Source: Oryzias latipes
Taxonomy: Eukaryota; Chordata; Actinopteri; Beloniformes; Adrianichthyidae
Length of the DNA stretch: 64,000 bases
Direction: 5' to 3'
NCBI RefSeq assembly: GCF_002234675.1
Contig: NC_019875.2
Location: forward strand, 27,091,818 to 27,155,817
Under the pieces are notes generated by a model. The model had not been told where the DNA came from and ran no database searches. It saw nothing but the letters and a program-made list of their open reading frames with translations. Of the stretch, positions 23,227-53,690 are shown piece by piece (position 1 is the stretch's first letter; the number at the start of each line of letters is the position of its first letter). A program made the position numbers and the translations under genes.

Positions 23227-25129
23227 AAAATAAGGATTTTATCATAACAGTAAACTGGTTTTTCAACACTTTTTAAAATATGTTCTGATGTGTAAACTAT
23301 GACACAAGCACCGGATTTCTAAATTTCAAAATAAAGTTTTGTAAAAAAAATATTTTTTTTGTGATCAATTTTCTTTTGGAAAATGAAAAAAAAAAACATG
23401 TTTGAATTTAGAGTATGAATGTCACTGTGCTGGAAAATTCATGACATAAATTTGAAGGGTTTATTGTCATATCCGACAGAAAAGCAAAGTTCTATAAAAT
23501 TCTTACTTTGTCACCTACCCTGTGTCGAGATGAAACAAATACATAAAAGGTACAAGTAATACATGTAGTAGGTAAAAAAAAACTCATAGAGAATAAAAAC
23601 AGAGAATGCAATAAGTTAACATTGTATGAGTAAATAAAAAAAGGCAAAATTGAGATATTTTCTGAGAAAATTAGATTCATTTGTAAACTAATTTAATCCC
23701 AAATATACTCTTCAACACGACCAGTTTTCTCCTTCTGTCTCTTGTCATTTCACATTAAAGTTAGTAGGTGATGATTTAGAAAAGACCCCGTGTAAAATAA
23801 AGTGGGAGCATTTCTATTTGCCATTGAGGGAGTATGGGAGGCCTGCTGTTTTAAACCCCCAGATCCCCCACACATGGCGCAGTCACCGCAGACACGGCTC
23901 ACAGAGTCAGCCAGCAGCCGGGAGGTGAGCAGAAAGAAACAGGCGGTGTCCCCTCCAGAGTGAGCGCAGGAGTGTGTGCGCTCACTGTGTGTGTTTGTGT
24001 GGCACTCTCAAATGACAAACGCAGACCAGTTGTGCGGTTCAGGTGGGAGGACACATTGAGTCTCACCTGGGGGAGAGTCTGGGCAGTTGGGACCGAGGCT
24101 GCAGCGGAGACCAAAAGTTGTGTTTCTGGGGGGTGGGGGCGGTGGCCACAGGAGGCCACATTGCCACAGAGAAGGTTTGAGGGGCTGGAGAAAGAAGAAA
24201 AGGGTGGAGGGGGGGAGCTGTTGCGTAGTTTCCCCAGCGTGATGCATCTACCTTCAGGGTGGCAGCAGGCGTGGAGTGGGGTGCGATGGAGCGAGCACGG
24301 GCTCAGTGGCGCGGTCACCAAGGGATGCTGAAGCTGCTGTAGCAGGACTGATAGTTATTCCTTTGGAGAATTGCAAGATGAGCCCCATTGTATTAGCAAA
24401 CCCCCTCCACTACACCACTATCAATGTTCTGAGGCCTGTAAAAAATTGAAAAAGGGTGCAAAATATCATGTACTAACCAATATTTTCTTTTTAGTCTTTT
24501 GTTGTTGGGTAGTGTGCATGTTTTTGGGGCAAAAAAACAACAACACAGAGTCTCTAATTTAGCACATTTGTCAAAGCTCAGTATTTCATTTTGAATCAGA
24601 ATTATTGTTAAACCTCAGTAAATTCATTTGGCACAGACAGCCTGTAAACTGTTCTATACTGATTTGAAACAGGCATTTTTTTAATATCCGAGCCGCACTT
24701 TTGTGTTGCTACTATTTAAGTCGTATCTTTAAGAAATTCTCTGTGTCTAATATGGTCAGCACTCCCAATTATTCACTCCACTGACAAGTGAAACAAATGG
24801 GACCAAGCAGTGCATTCTGTATTATCTACACCCCTTGGATTCCCTGACAATAATTAATACAATAGCAAGCTGCTGTTACCAGCCTTGACGACATGAGCTC
24901 AGCAACATAAGCTCTCTCTTTGCTCTTTCCAAGACCTTTTGAGGAAAAAAAATTCCATCCAGCGTCGAGGTCATATACATCTTGGTCGAGAAAGGCTGAG
25001 TCGTCCGCCCTCTGTCCGGATCAAATAAAGAGATCTTATTGTCAGGTGATGCTTCTTCATCGTTAGGTGTATAGGCCGAGTCACACATCCATAAGGTACA
25101 TTTTTCGCATATTTCACAGATAAAAATTA

Positions 25130-25500
25130 GTCATAGGTGAATATATGTAAAATAAAAAGAGAAAAGTTGTGATTCTTTATGTGAAATTTTCACAGCTATA
25201 TCCCCAATGAGCCAAGGAAAAAAACACACAAATCAACATAGAACATGAACCGTCTGTGATTATTGCGCTGTTTATATGCAATTCATTAGTGACCCGTGTG
25301 TCAATTACATAATTTAACTTGATATGTGCACCTTATGCGCTATATAAAAGTTTTGCATCAGTGGTACGTGGGTTAAAACTCGTGGAGAGACACAAATTTG
25401 TTATATGTTTGCAAAATTCACACAAACTTGCATCAGATTCAGGTAATAATTGTGTATAAACTATGTATTATTAACTATGTAATTCTAAACCAACCCAAAT
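25130..25500 (-). repeat. Dispersed family B copy (intergenic)
   Basis: Reverse-complement counterpart of 5360-5680. Shared blocks read here as 'aaatcaacatagaacatga', 'gctgtttatatgcaat', 'gtgtcaattacataatt', 'gatatgtgcacc' and 'tatataaaagttttgcat'. Boundaries are approximate. Confidence 0.65.
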
Positions 25501-25716
25501 TTTGAACGGCTTTAAACTCCTTAATTTACGGAAAAACCTGTCAGCTGAAACCCTAGATGAACATCTGCGCGCATCGACCAATGACAAATTTAATTACGTT
25601 TATACCATGGTCCGGGTGAATTCTCAATTCTGATTGGCTGTTAGATGTTAAATATTCTATATCACTGCTCTAGCTTAAAACAAACTTTAGCTTCATCATC
25701 TGGACAAAAACGTGCA

Positions 25717-25929
25717 TTAACCCTTGTGCTATCTTAGATGACCCCACCCTTACTTTGACGTGTTCTTCCTACCATGACAAAGGTGGATAAAGGTGGAAAG
25801 ATTTCATGTAATCCATGGACACCAGTGAAGATCACAAATCATTGAAGAAAAAAGGTTCAGAGCACGGTCTAGTGGGTTTAGATGACCCAACTCCCAATGT
25901 TAAAGTGCCTAGGATAGCACAGGGGTTAA
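25717..25929. mobile_element. piggyBac-type MITE with TTAA duplication
   Basis: TTAA at 25717-25720 and 25926-25929 flank a 205-bp body whose ends are inverted repeats: CCCTTGTGCTATCTTA on the left, and CCCCTGTGCTATCCTA as the complement of the right. The TTAA target with CCCT/CCCC termini is the hallmark of the piggyBac superfamily. The body has no transposase, so it is non-autonomous. A 67-codon ORF across it is incidental. Confidence 0.9.
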
Positions 25930-26130
25930 GAGGTGAACTTTCTATTGAGACGACCAGCATATACAGTACGTCGCTTTCCTTTTCAGTCAAGATCGGCGGT
26001 CGGAGTGGCTCCACGTAACAAACAGTTCGCTTTTTGTAAAAAAAGTGATCCAAATTGAAAAAATAACAAGAATAAAGTACTATAAACTGGTTGAATGTTT
26101 ATTTCTTTTGTAAGTGAGCATGGTATAAGC

Positions 26131-26214
26131 GGGTTAATGGCCATCAAAGTGTGCATCAACAGAATGAATGCATTAATTCATTCTGATAATGCACACTTCG
26201 TCTGCCATTAACCC
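26131..26214. repeat. Near-perfect palindrome / hairpin
   Basis: The left arm carries GGGTTAATGGC, AAGTGTGCAT and CAGAATGAAT. The right arm carries their complements in mirrored order, with only short mismatched bulges, around the centre GCATTAATTC. Weaker pairing extends outward to about 26119 and 26232 ('agcatg' against 'catgc'). It could be a MITE end-fusion or an RNA hairpin; the sequence does not decide between them. Confidence 0.85.
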
Positions 26215-29104
26215 TTACATATCAGGCATGCATCATGAAAGACCAAAATTTCATAAGTAGAAAATGTGCAAAATGTGTGTAGTGGCTGTTTGACACGACC
26301 TTAAGATGCATAGAAAATGTCAAAAACACAGTGCTGAAATGACAGCTTTCAACATTTCATTGATGTTTTATGATCTTGAATTTTTGATATAAAATAAAGA
26401 TTATTAGGAAAAATGTGTAAAAACAAATTGTAGAAGACGGCAAACCAGCGTGTCAGCGTGCAGTCAGACTAATCCATGCAGATGGGTAAACATAGCCTTT
26501 CATTTTAGCCGATAAGGATATTAACCTGTTCTGTTTTTAATTATGGAGGTGTACTTTCCTCCAGCATCTATTAAAAGAACGCCTTGCTCATTTGAAATCC
26601 TCGCAGCAGGCACTGGTATCAACACGAGAACAGTGGATGAGTTTCTCTTTAACAGCTGTAATTTGTGTTTTCCAATCACCATGCTGATTTCTGCTCATTA
26701 TACTCTGGTTTCACACCGGTAAGTGAGCAAAGTTTGGATTGATTGACTCTAATTAACTAAAAAATGTTCCAAGCCATGGATTTATTATCATGCTAGCTAG
26801 CCACAAATGTCAGAGACTTTCACAAATTATTATCCTCTTAAGATAAATATCTTTGAAATCAAACGAGTGTGGAAACACCAGGAACATGTTTTGTTAGACT
26901 GAAGAATTTATTTGTCAAGATTTCAGTGGAGCTGCACATGAGAGACTCACCTGGACCGAGGTCCAGTTCCACTAGATTGTCAAAAATCCATCAACTTACT
27001 GCATGAAAGGCATAGATGAATAATAATGTATTACATCAAATTAAAAAAAAAGTGAAAAAAATGTAAATAGGAAAACTATCTTCTTTTTGAAAACTTGCCT
27101 GCTTCTTCCTCATTGATATTTGAGACGCAGTGGCACCTCTCGAAACACACATTCTTTCTTTGACTCCATCAGCTCCATGGCTCACTTCTCCACTTTCTCA
27201 TGAACAAAGACAGGTCGGTCTCTGCAAAAACTCCTTAATCTTCCTTGTTTTAAAAAGATCTCTGAACGGGATTCGGTTTAGCTCCAGAAGACAGAATGTT
27301 GCTCCGATTTGCTTGGCTTCCCTTCAGCAATCAAAAGCGATTACTGAGGTGAATCCAAATGAAACGGAACCATTGCCTGCATGGTGGCGTCAGGCTGAAA
27401 GCAAGAATCGTGCTGCCAGTAAATCAGATTTTCCCAACATGGCCTCTTCTAAACAGGACTTTGCACCAAAACACTGAAACAATTTGTATTTTAATGAGTC
27501 ACAGAAAGAAAGTAAAGACTTTGCTGTATATCATACGGATAGAAGCATCAAAAACAGAAGAAAAGACTCTCCAGCTGACAAACGTCTGAAGCATTTGTGC
27601 ACTTTAAGGCATGCCTGCAGATAAATGTGATGACATCTAGTTGTGGCTTAGTTTCATTTATTCACAGGATTGATTAGATGCACAGAAAGCAGATGAATGT
27701 GTTGGAGAGGCACCTTCACTTGAGATATTGCCATATAGTCAGTAAATAATATGAAGAATACGTGACAGACTAACATTTTTCTCGGCAAGGTGCTTCGTGT
27801 GAAAAGTCCACAACCACACAAGTGTCTGCTGCTCCAGTGTTTTCAATGTTTCCATTTAAGTAAAAAAAAAAAAACATGTGAGACTCCCCAAAACCAAAAA
27901 TCTTAAATATCAAATTGAGGTGTTGATAGTGTGTGGTAATGTTGGAGTCAGTTCTCTTTCAAGGTTGTTGTGTTCATACTGCCCCCTTCTGTCCTCACTA
28001 ATAAACGAGGGATTTGAAGAAACTGCAACAGAAAATTGCATCTTTATCAACACACACAAACAAAAAGACAATATTAACCCCTATAAAATTTAAAGAAAAA
28101 AGGTTAAACAAAAAAAATTGTACTTTTCAAGAGGAAATATTGATTCATTTAATTATGACGCATTTCATACATTTAGTAGATTACATTTTTTTATTTTTTT
28201 ATTTAATCTTCTTCCTTTTTTTTGTAAAGCATTAGTTGGATACTGTTTAGACTCCACAAAATAAGAATCAATTTCCTACAAGAACTAAATGTGATTCAGT
28301 TAAGATCCCAAATTGAAAACGGAGTTTCCCCAGGGTTCTTTAGAAAGCCAGTGGATAGTAGACACACAACATCCTAGTGTGCACACTATTTACCCCTGGA
28401 TTGCTCCAGGCTAATATCTCAATAATTTTCACTCCTTTCTCAGGTCCTTCCCACAAAGGACTTAACTAATGATCCATGGACAAAATGAAGCATTTAAATG
28501 AAGCATTTAAATTTATTCATTAATCATTCATCTCTAGCTCATTGTGCGCTGGAGATGAATTGAAAACTTCCATAAGTTGAGTTGAAAACTTCCAGAAAAA
28601 CTTCTAAAAGGCTGAACTTCCACAAAATGAAAATTGAACGTTGAGGAGTGACGGATGGGGAAGTTTTAGCTGGTCGAACAAAATGCTGTCCTAAAAATCC
28701 TGGATCCGTGAGCAGATGGGTCTCTACGTGGACATGGTCAAGTTGGCCGAGGTAGGTTGGGTGCTAGTTAAGGTCACAGGGTTTCACTAGTTGTAATTAG
28801 ATCTTGGAATCTGGAGAAGCGTAGAATTTCTGTCAACACGGCCTGTAATTATTCTCTTTCCCAATTAATGGTGACATAGATTAATTATCTGATGAGGCAA
28901 AGCCAATTGCAATCATTCACCCAGCTAAAATTAGATCAGTCCTGACAGCAGCATGAAAGTCACCTGTTTCATTGTTATGGATTTGCTGCAAGTAAAAGGG
29001 AAAGGAGGGGAGGGGGGGGGGGTGAATACTGAAGCGTGCTGGGGTAAGTAAGTTGTCTGGTACAGGTGAATGTCCAATTACACTGCTGTTGAAACCGAAG
29101 GCGT

Positions 29105-47631
<18,527 letters not shown>

Positions 47632-47990
47632 GGGTTTGCCTTTAATTAAAGATAGTAAAATCTATTTCGAGCCGAGGTTCTCCCTCCTCCCACAAAAGAC
47701 CAAAAGCACAAAGTTCTGTTGTTTTACGCCAAACTTCAAACAGCTTCACTTTCCTTCTGCCTTGAACTTCATGACATATTAATGAGCAAGGGGGGGTCGT
47801 TGTCATGGCAGAAAGTGAAAGCGTTCAAAACGATTGCATATCAATTTACCTGCATTGATACACTTTTGGTTTCCTGCCTTCAAGTCAGTGCAGAAACTCT
47901 ACAGCTGCGTTTAAGGAAAGTTTTCCTTCTCGGATGAAACGACTAAAAGTCTTCTTCAATCTCCTGCTAAGGTTGCTTAGCAACAAGGGA
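47632..47990 (-). promoter_or_regulatory. CCDC178: CCDC178 promoter/5'UTR zone with RFX X-box
   Basis: Immediately upstream of the CCDC178 ATG. At 47972-47984 the palindrome GTTGCTTAGCAAC is a perfect RFX X-box, about 345 bp from the start codon. That is the position typical for ciliary and flagellar genes. No TATA box is evident. The transcription start is not resolved. Confidence 0.6.
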
Positions 47991-49594
<1,604 letters not shown>

Positions 49595-50088
49595 TGTTAA
49601 CTGAAGTAAACAAACAAACAAATGAGTCAGTGCTATCACAGAATATTTTTCCGCATGACGTCATTGAGGCAGGACTCGTGCTGTCCGTCAGAATTGATGG
49701 ATTTGGCTTGGACCGCGGCTCCATGTGGACGCACCTGACCCGTCATCATCGGACGGTCGCTCGCCCCTTTGCGTTTCCGCCGTCCGCTTGGTTTCTGCGA
49801 CGGACGCCAAGATTGTGCAAAAAAGTTGCGCATGAGGAGAGATTCTGCATTACGTCATCGCTCAGAGAAAGGCAAGCAGACGCTGCCTCGCGCTCAGCTA
49901 CTGCCCCCATACAGCACCACGAGCTTCGCCGGAGAGCGGCGCAGCCACACGGCCGACCCTCCTCGTCTGGTAGCGATGCCGTTCCGCACGCCAAAGACGC
50001 CCTGATCGCAGCCGCGGGACGCGCCGCATTCCTGGATGGATGGATGGGAGGAAGTCATGCTGCATGACGCGCCGCGGAAGACATTCTG
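49595..50088 (+). promoter_or_regulatory. DTNA: CpG-rich promoter island and non-coding first exon of DTNA
   Basis: GC- and CpG-rich block in otherwise AT-rich DNA. It contains an AP-1 site TGAGTCA (49623-49629), a perfect palindromic CRE ATGACGTCAT (49655-49664) and a half-CRE 'TTACGTCAT' near 49850. A good donor (CTG|GTGAGT) ends an exon at 50088. The first ATG of the dystrobrevin ORF is in the next exon, so this exon is 5'UTR. Its 5' edge is unknown. The many ORFs across it on both strands reflect high GC. Confidence 0.65.
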
Positions 50089-53000
50089 GTGAGTCTCGTG
50101 CAAAGTGCTGCTGCCGTTGTTCTCTGTTGTCTCTCGGGGTGGCTGGAGTTTGGACGTTCAAACGTGTCTTTGTGCAATCAAACACGCAGATGTACCTTTG
50201 GCGTGCAGACACACTATAAAGAGTGACAGGTGAGGAGGTTCTGGGAACATCACCTATTAGTTTAAAGTCCATGAAAAAATTACATGTCATCTTTTTTTAA
50301 AGTGTTTTCAGTCCAACAAAGAATTCCTTCTTTCAAAAAAGCTCACAAAGCACCCATAAATCTGTGGCTGCTGCTGTCAAGGTCCACAGTTTTTGTCTTT
50401 CTGGAGCTGAAACCATGGTGATCATCAGCACTGAGATACCAGGCAGGCAGAAAAGAAAACTTTTTCCCTGCTGTTCTACTACAGCTCCAAATCACTGCAG
50501 CTAATTAACCTTAAGTCTGCGGCGAAGCATCTTTGTTCCTGTGGCAGGACAGGATGCAGTGATGTAAAAATAACTCCATCCATGCCTGGTAACAGCTGGC
50601 ATGAGTGTCCCAAGCCAGCTCGACAGATTGGACCATAACCCAAGTAATTGCTTGTATGTGGAAATGCTTCATGATTGCTCCATCCAAGTTTGGCAATAGG
50701 AGCATAAATTATCTTCATATTTGACTGACCTGCTATATAAAATAAAAAGGTAAATAATTGGTGTTTTCTTTGTTTTTGGTGACAACAAACGCTTTGTGTG
50801 GCGTTAAAATAACCCAGGCAATGCTTGGCTGCTGTACTCATAGTGGTACGAGCAGATTTGCTCTTTTAAGGGCATTCATTTGCTAATACTGACAGAGTGT
50901 GGCACAGTGAAAGAGCAATGTTTGCTGGGTTTACGCCAAGAATGAGGTTTGGGGTCTGCAACTAGAGACTTAGCAAAGCTGTTCAAGAATGTAGGCCCTT
51001 CTCATTTGTAGTTAAAGATAGAGGCAGCACACACTGTATCCCTGCCTGCAGCTTCTAATTTCAGATATCGTGACTTGGGCCTGTTCACACAGGCAGGTTT
51101 TGTTGTGCGGCTTGAAAGAGGTTTTTGCTCTGGACGCCTGTTTCGCTGAGAAAAAACTTGGCCTTGTATGTAATAACTCTGCTCAGGCAAAAGGGGAAGG
51201 AAACACGACCATGGTGCTTTATGAAAGGTACACTGATTATCTTTTTTTTTCTCGTTTTATCGATATACAGGCGGTATGAGCTGTGCCTGTTTAATATCTG
51301 CTCCTGCAATAGATTGTATCAATCTCTGATATTTCCAAGGCTGAGAAGAGACTGTCGAAGGTCACACAGCTCTCACTCAGGATGGGCTGCATGCAATATG
51401 TGGAAGAAATATCAGCATTAATCTGCAATTTTATTTTATTTATTTTAGAATTCTGTGCTTCTACATTCACTCTCTGTTAATGCAAGTCATAAATGATCAC
51501 AGATATTCATTATTTTCAAAATATCATTATATGCCTGCTGTAGTCTAGTGTTGCTGTTAATCTAAAATACGTATTTACATTTATTTGCAATTGTATTCAA
51601 CTCTGGCTGAAAACCTAAGGGGAAAAAAGCCTTATATTGTTAGTTGGCTCATTTTCTATTTGCAATATCATCACATTAATTTAAAAAAGTGACTATTTTT
51701 ACTATTGTTTTGGTTGGGAACTGACATTATAATCAATAGAAAAGATAACAAATTGTTTTTGCTACCTTCATATAGTGAATTTTAAAGATGCTTTCATCCT
51801 AAAGAATGATAGAAAGCACAATTGAAATGATGAGGCATATTTTTATAGCTACTTTTGCAAAACGGTGAAGGCTTTTTCTCTATTAATCAGAAAAAAATGT
51901 GTGAATAATCAAAAAAATCCCTAAAATAAAGACAATTTTTGCAGAAAAAATTCCCTCATCTAGACTGTTGTCTCCTTAAAAACAAGTTCTACTGACACAA
52001 ATTGACTCCACAAACTTTTTACTTGTCTACAGTGGGAGGTGTTGTGTTTTTTTTAGGAATGAAGCGGCTGATCTTTGCTGCCATGGCGACAAACCACATG
52101 ACTAGGTGTATTAGATTGCCTCAGACAGTGTGCAGCGAGGCATGGTGTGAGCATTCCCTCTGCAACACTGCCCCTTCCACAGCCATGTCATTGTTTAACT
52201 CAAGTTTTTCTGAAACAATGCTGATGGCCGCTGCAGTAGAGTCGTAGCTCTCCTTAAAACGCTCTTTAAAAAAAAAGTGAGTTCTGGTATGTGAGCGTTA
52301 GGGCCTGAGTTTCTGTTGTAGGGCACTGGAGCAGAATGAGCCCCTTTTAGCCCCCTCACTGAGAGAGAAGCTACACTTTAGCCTCTATAGCTTGTTACAA
52401 AAAACATTTTGCCGGCTTGGATTAGAAATATCTACAAGCTATAAAAAAAATCCCCAAATTTGTGACGAATTTAGCAAAAAGAGTGTCAGTGGTGTATTTT
52501 TTGGGGTACAGCTTCAGGAGACACTTGTGCACTTTTGTGTAAATAGATCTGCAGAGCAAAGGTTACAGGAAATATCTGAAAGTGTGTTTGCTGCAGCTCT
52601 GATCCTCAGAAACCGACTGGAAAAAAAGTTTTCATTGTTTCCAGTTGATGCTTCACAGCTGCCTGCACTGCAAGGACCAGATTATCCAAATGTTTCTTTT
52701 TAACTGCATCTTTGAGCGAAAATTTCAGTATCAAATAAGATAATATATGAACGTAGTAGAAATGTGGGCAATGTTAACAAGAATCCTCTGTTGCCATGGA
52801 AATCCCCGAATTTACTTTTGCCGATTATTCTAAAATTTACGTAAACCTGTTTGTTGCTACCAGGCAATCAAAAAATGAAATGGTTGCTATGGAGATCAAA
52901 TAGAAGAAAAGCTGCCATATTGAAAAAAGTGGTGTTTTTTGAATTTGTCATGTGCAGCTATGACCAGTGTGGCGGGGGCAGAGGGGGAGAACGAGGGGTG

Positions 53001-53622
53001 AGTTGCAGACATTGAGGGGGTTGCAAGGGCGGGGGTGGGTAGCACTTGCACATCATGCAACGCCTTTTGCAGCTTTAATGATTTTAGTTTGTGTCGGTTT
53101 AATAGAGTTGCATCATTGAAAACCAATTCACAATCAACAATTTTCCTTAATAAGTACATCAAAACCATGCAAATAGTCCAAATGTGTATCAAAACAGTTA
53201 AGTTACCAACATTAAGAGAAGTTTTATTAATTGTCTAAATACAGATTTTTAAATGAAATTGAACAAATTATAGTTGTTGTAACCAACAACACACTTTACT
53301 ATTTCATTAAAGGTAAACTGGTAAATAGTGTGTACTTGTATGGCGCTGTCTACCTTCCTCGAATGCCCAAGGCGCTTTACAGTCACAAACACATTCCCCC
53401 ATTCATACACACATTCATACACTGGTGGCAACTCCACTGCCAAACACTGGCACCAACCTTCCACCAGAGGCAAGCTGGGGTTCAGTGCCCAAGGACACTG
53501 CCAAGAACCTGCCATATTCCAATTAGAGGTCGACCACCCTACCGCTGCACCACGAGCGGGTCGTGTTCAGTGTATCTTCATTGGTGTCAAATGTTGACTT
53601 CTTTTTTTCTCCTCTTGACCAG
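50089..53622 (+). other. DTNA: DTNA intron 1
   Basis: About 3.5 kb with no recognised exon. It holds X-box-like motifs (52078-52091, 52788-52896) and, at its 3' end, an interspersed repeat. Confidence 0.6.
53325..53565 (+). repeat. Teleost interspersed repeat next to DTNA exon 2
   Basis: 'acttgtatggcgctgtctac', 'aaggcgctttacagtc', 'cattcatacac', 'caccttccaccagaggc'-like order, and a 3' block ending 'ctgcaccacgagc'. This matches a common fish repeat with the 'GGCGCTTTACA' signature. It ends about 60 bp before the coding exon's acceptor. Class not assigned. Confidence 0.65.
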
Positions 53623-53623
53623 A

Positions 53624-53690
53624 ATGATTGAAGACTGTGAGGAGAGGGACGACAACATGGCAGACAGAAGGCAACTGTATGTCGAGATGA
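53624..53690 (+). CDS. DTNA: DTNA first coding exon
   Basis: Acceptor 'cctcttgaccag', ATG one base in, donor GTAAGT after 'EM' plus one base. Confidence 0.92.

Larger units (their letters stand above)
18181..29104. other. Intergenic region between KLHL14 and CCDC178
   Basis: About 11 kb without a recognisable exon. Contents in order: several G runs (19229-19239, 19581-19593, 19775-19787, 20283-20299), a 'gggctgggcgata' fragment at about 21084-21096 that resembles teleost DNA-transposon debris, a (TA)n tract, a LINE tail, a GC-rich block (23860-24330), an unassigned 70-codon minus-strand ORF (24876-25088), a family B copy, a piggyBac MITE, a palindrome, and AT-rich sequence to the CCDC178 3' end. 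Any CCDC178 3'UTR would occupy its right edge. Confidence 0.6.

Noticed and set aside
27130..27477. 115-codon plus-strand ORF between KLHL14 and CCDC178
   Set aside because: No recognisable motif, no convincing splice or start context, and no repeat relation I could see. Length alone does not support a gene.
28485..28512. Tandem duplication of 'aagcatttaaatg'
   Set aside because: A single short duplication in AT-rich intergenic DNA with no other feature.
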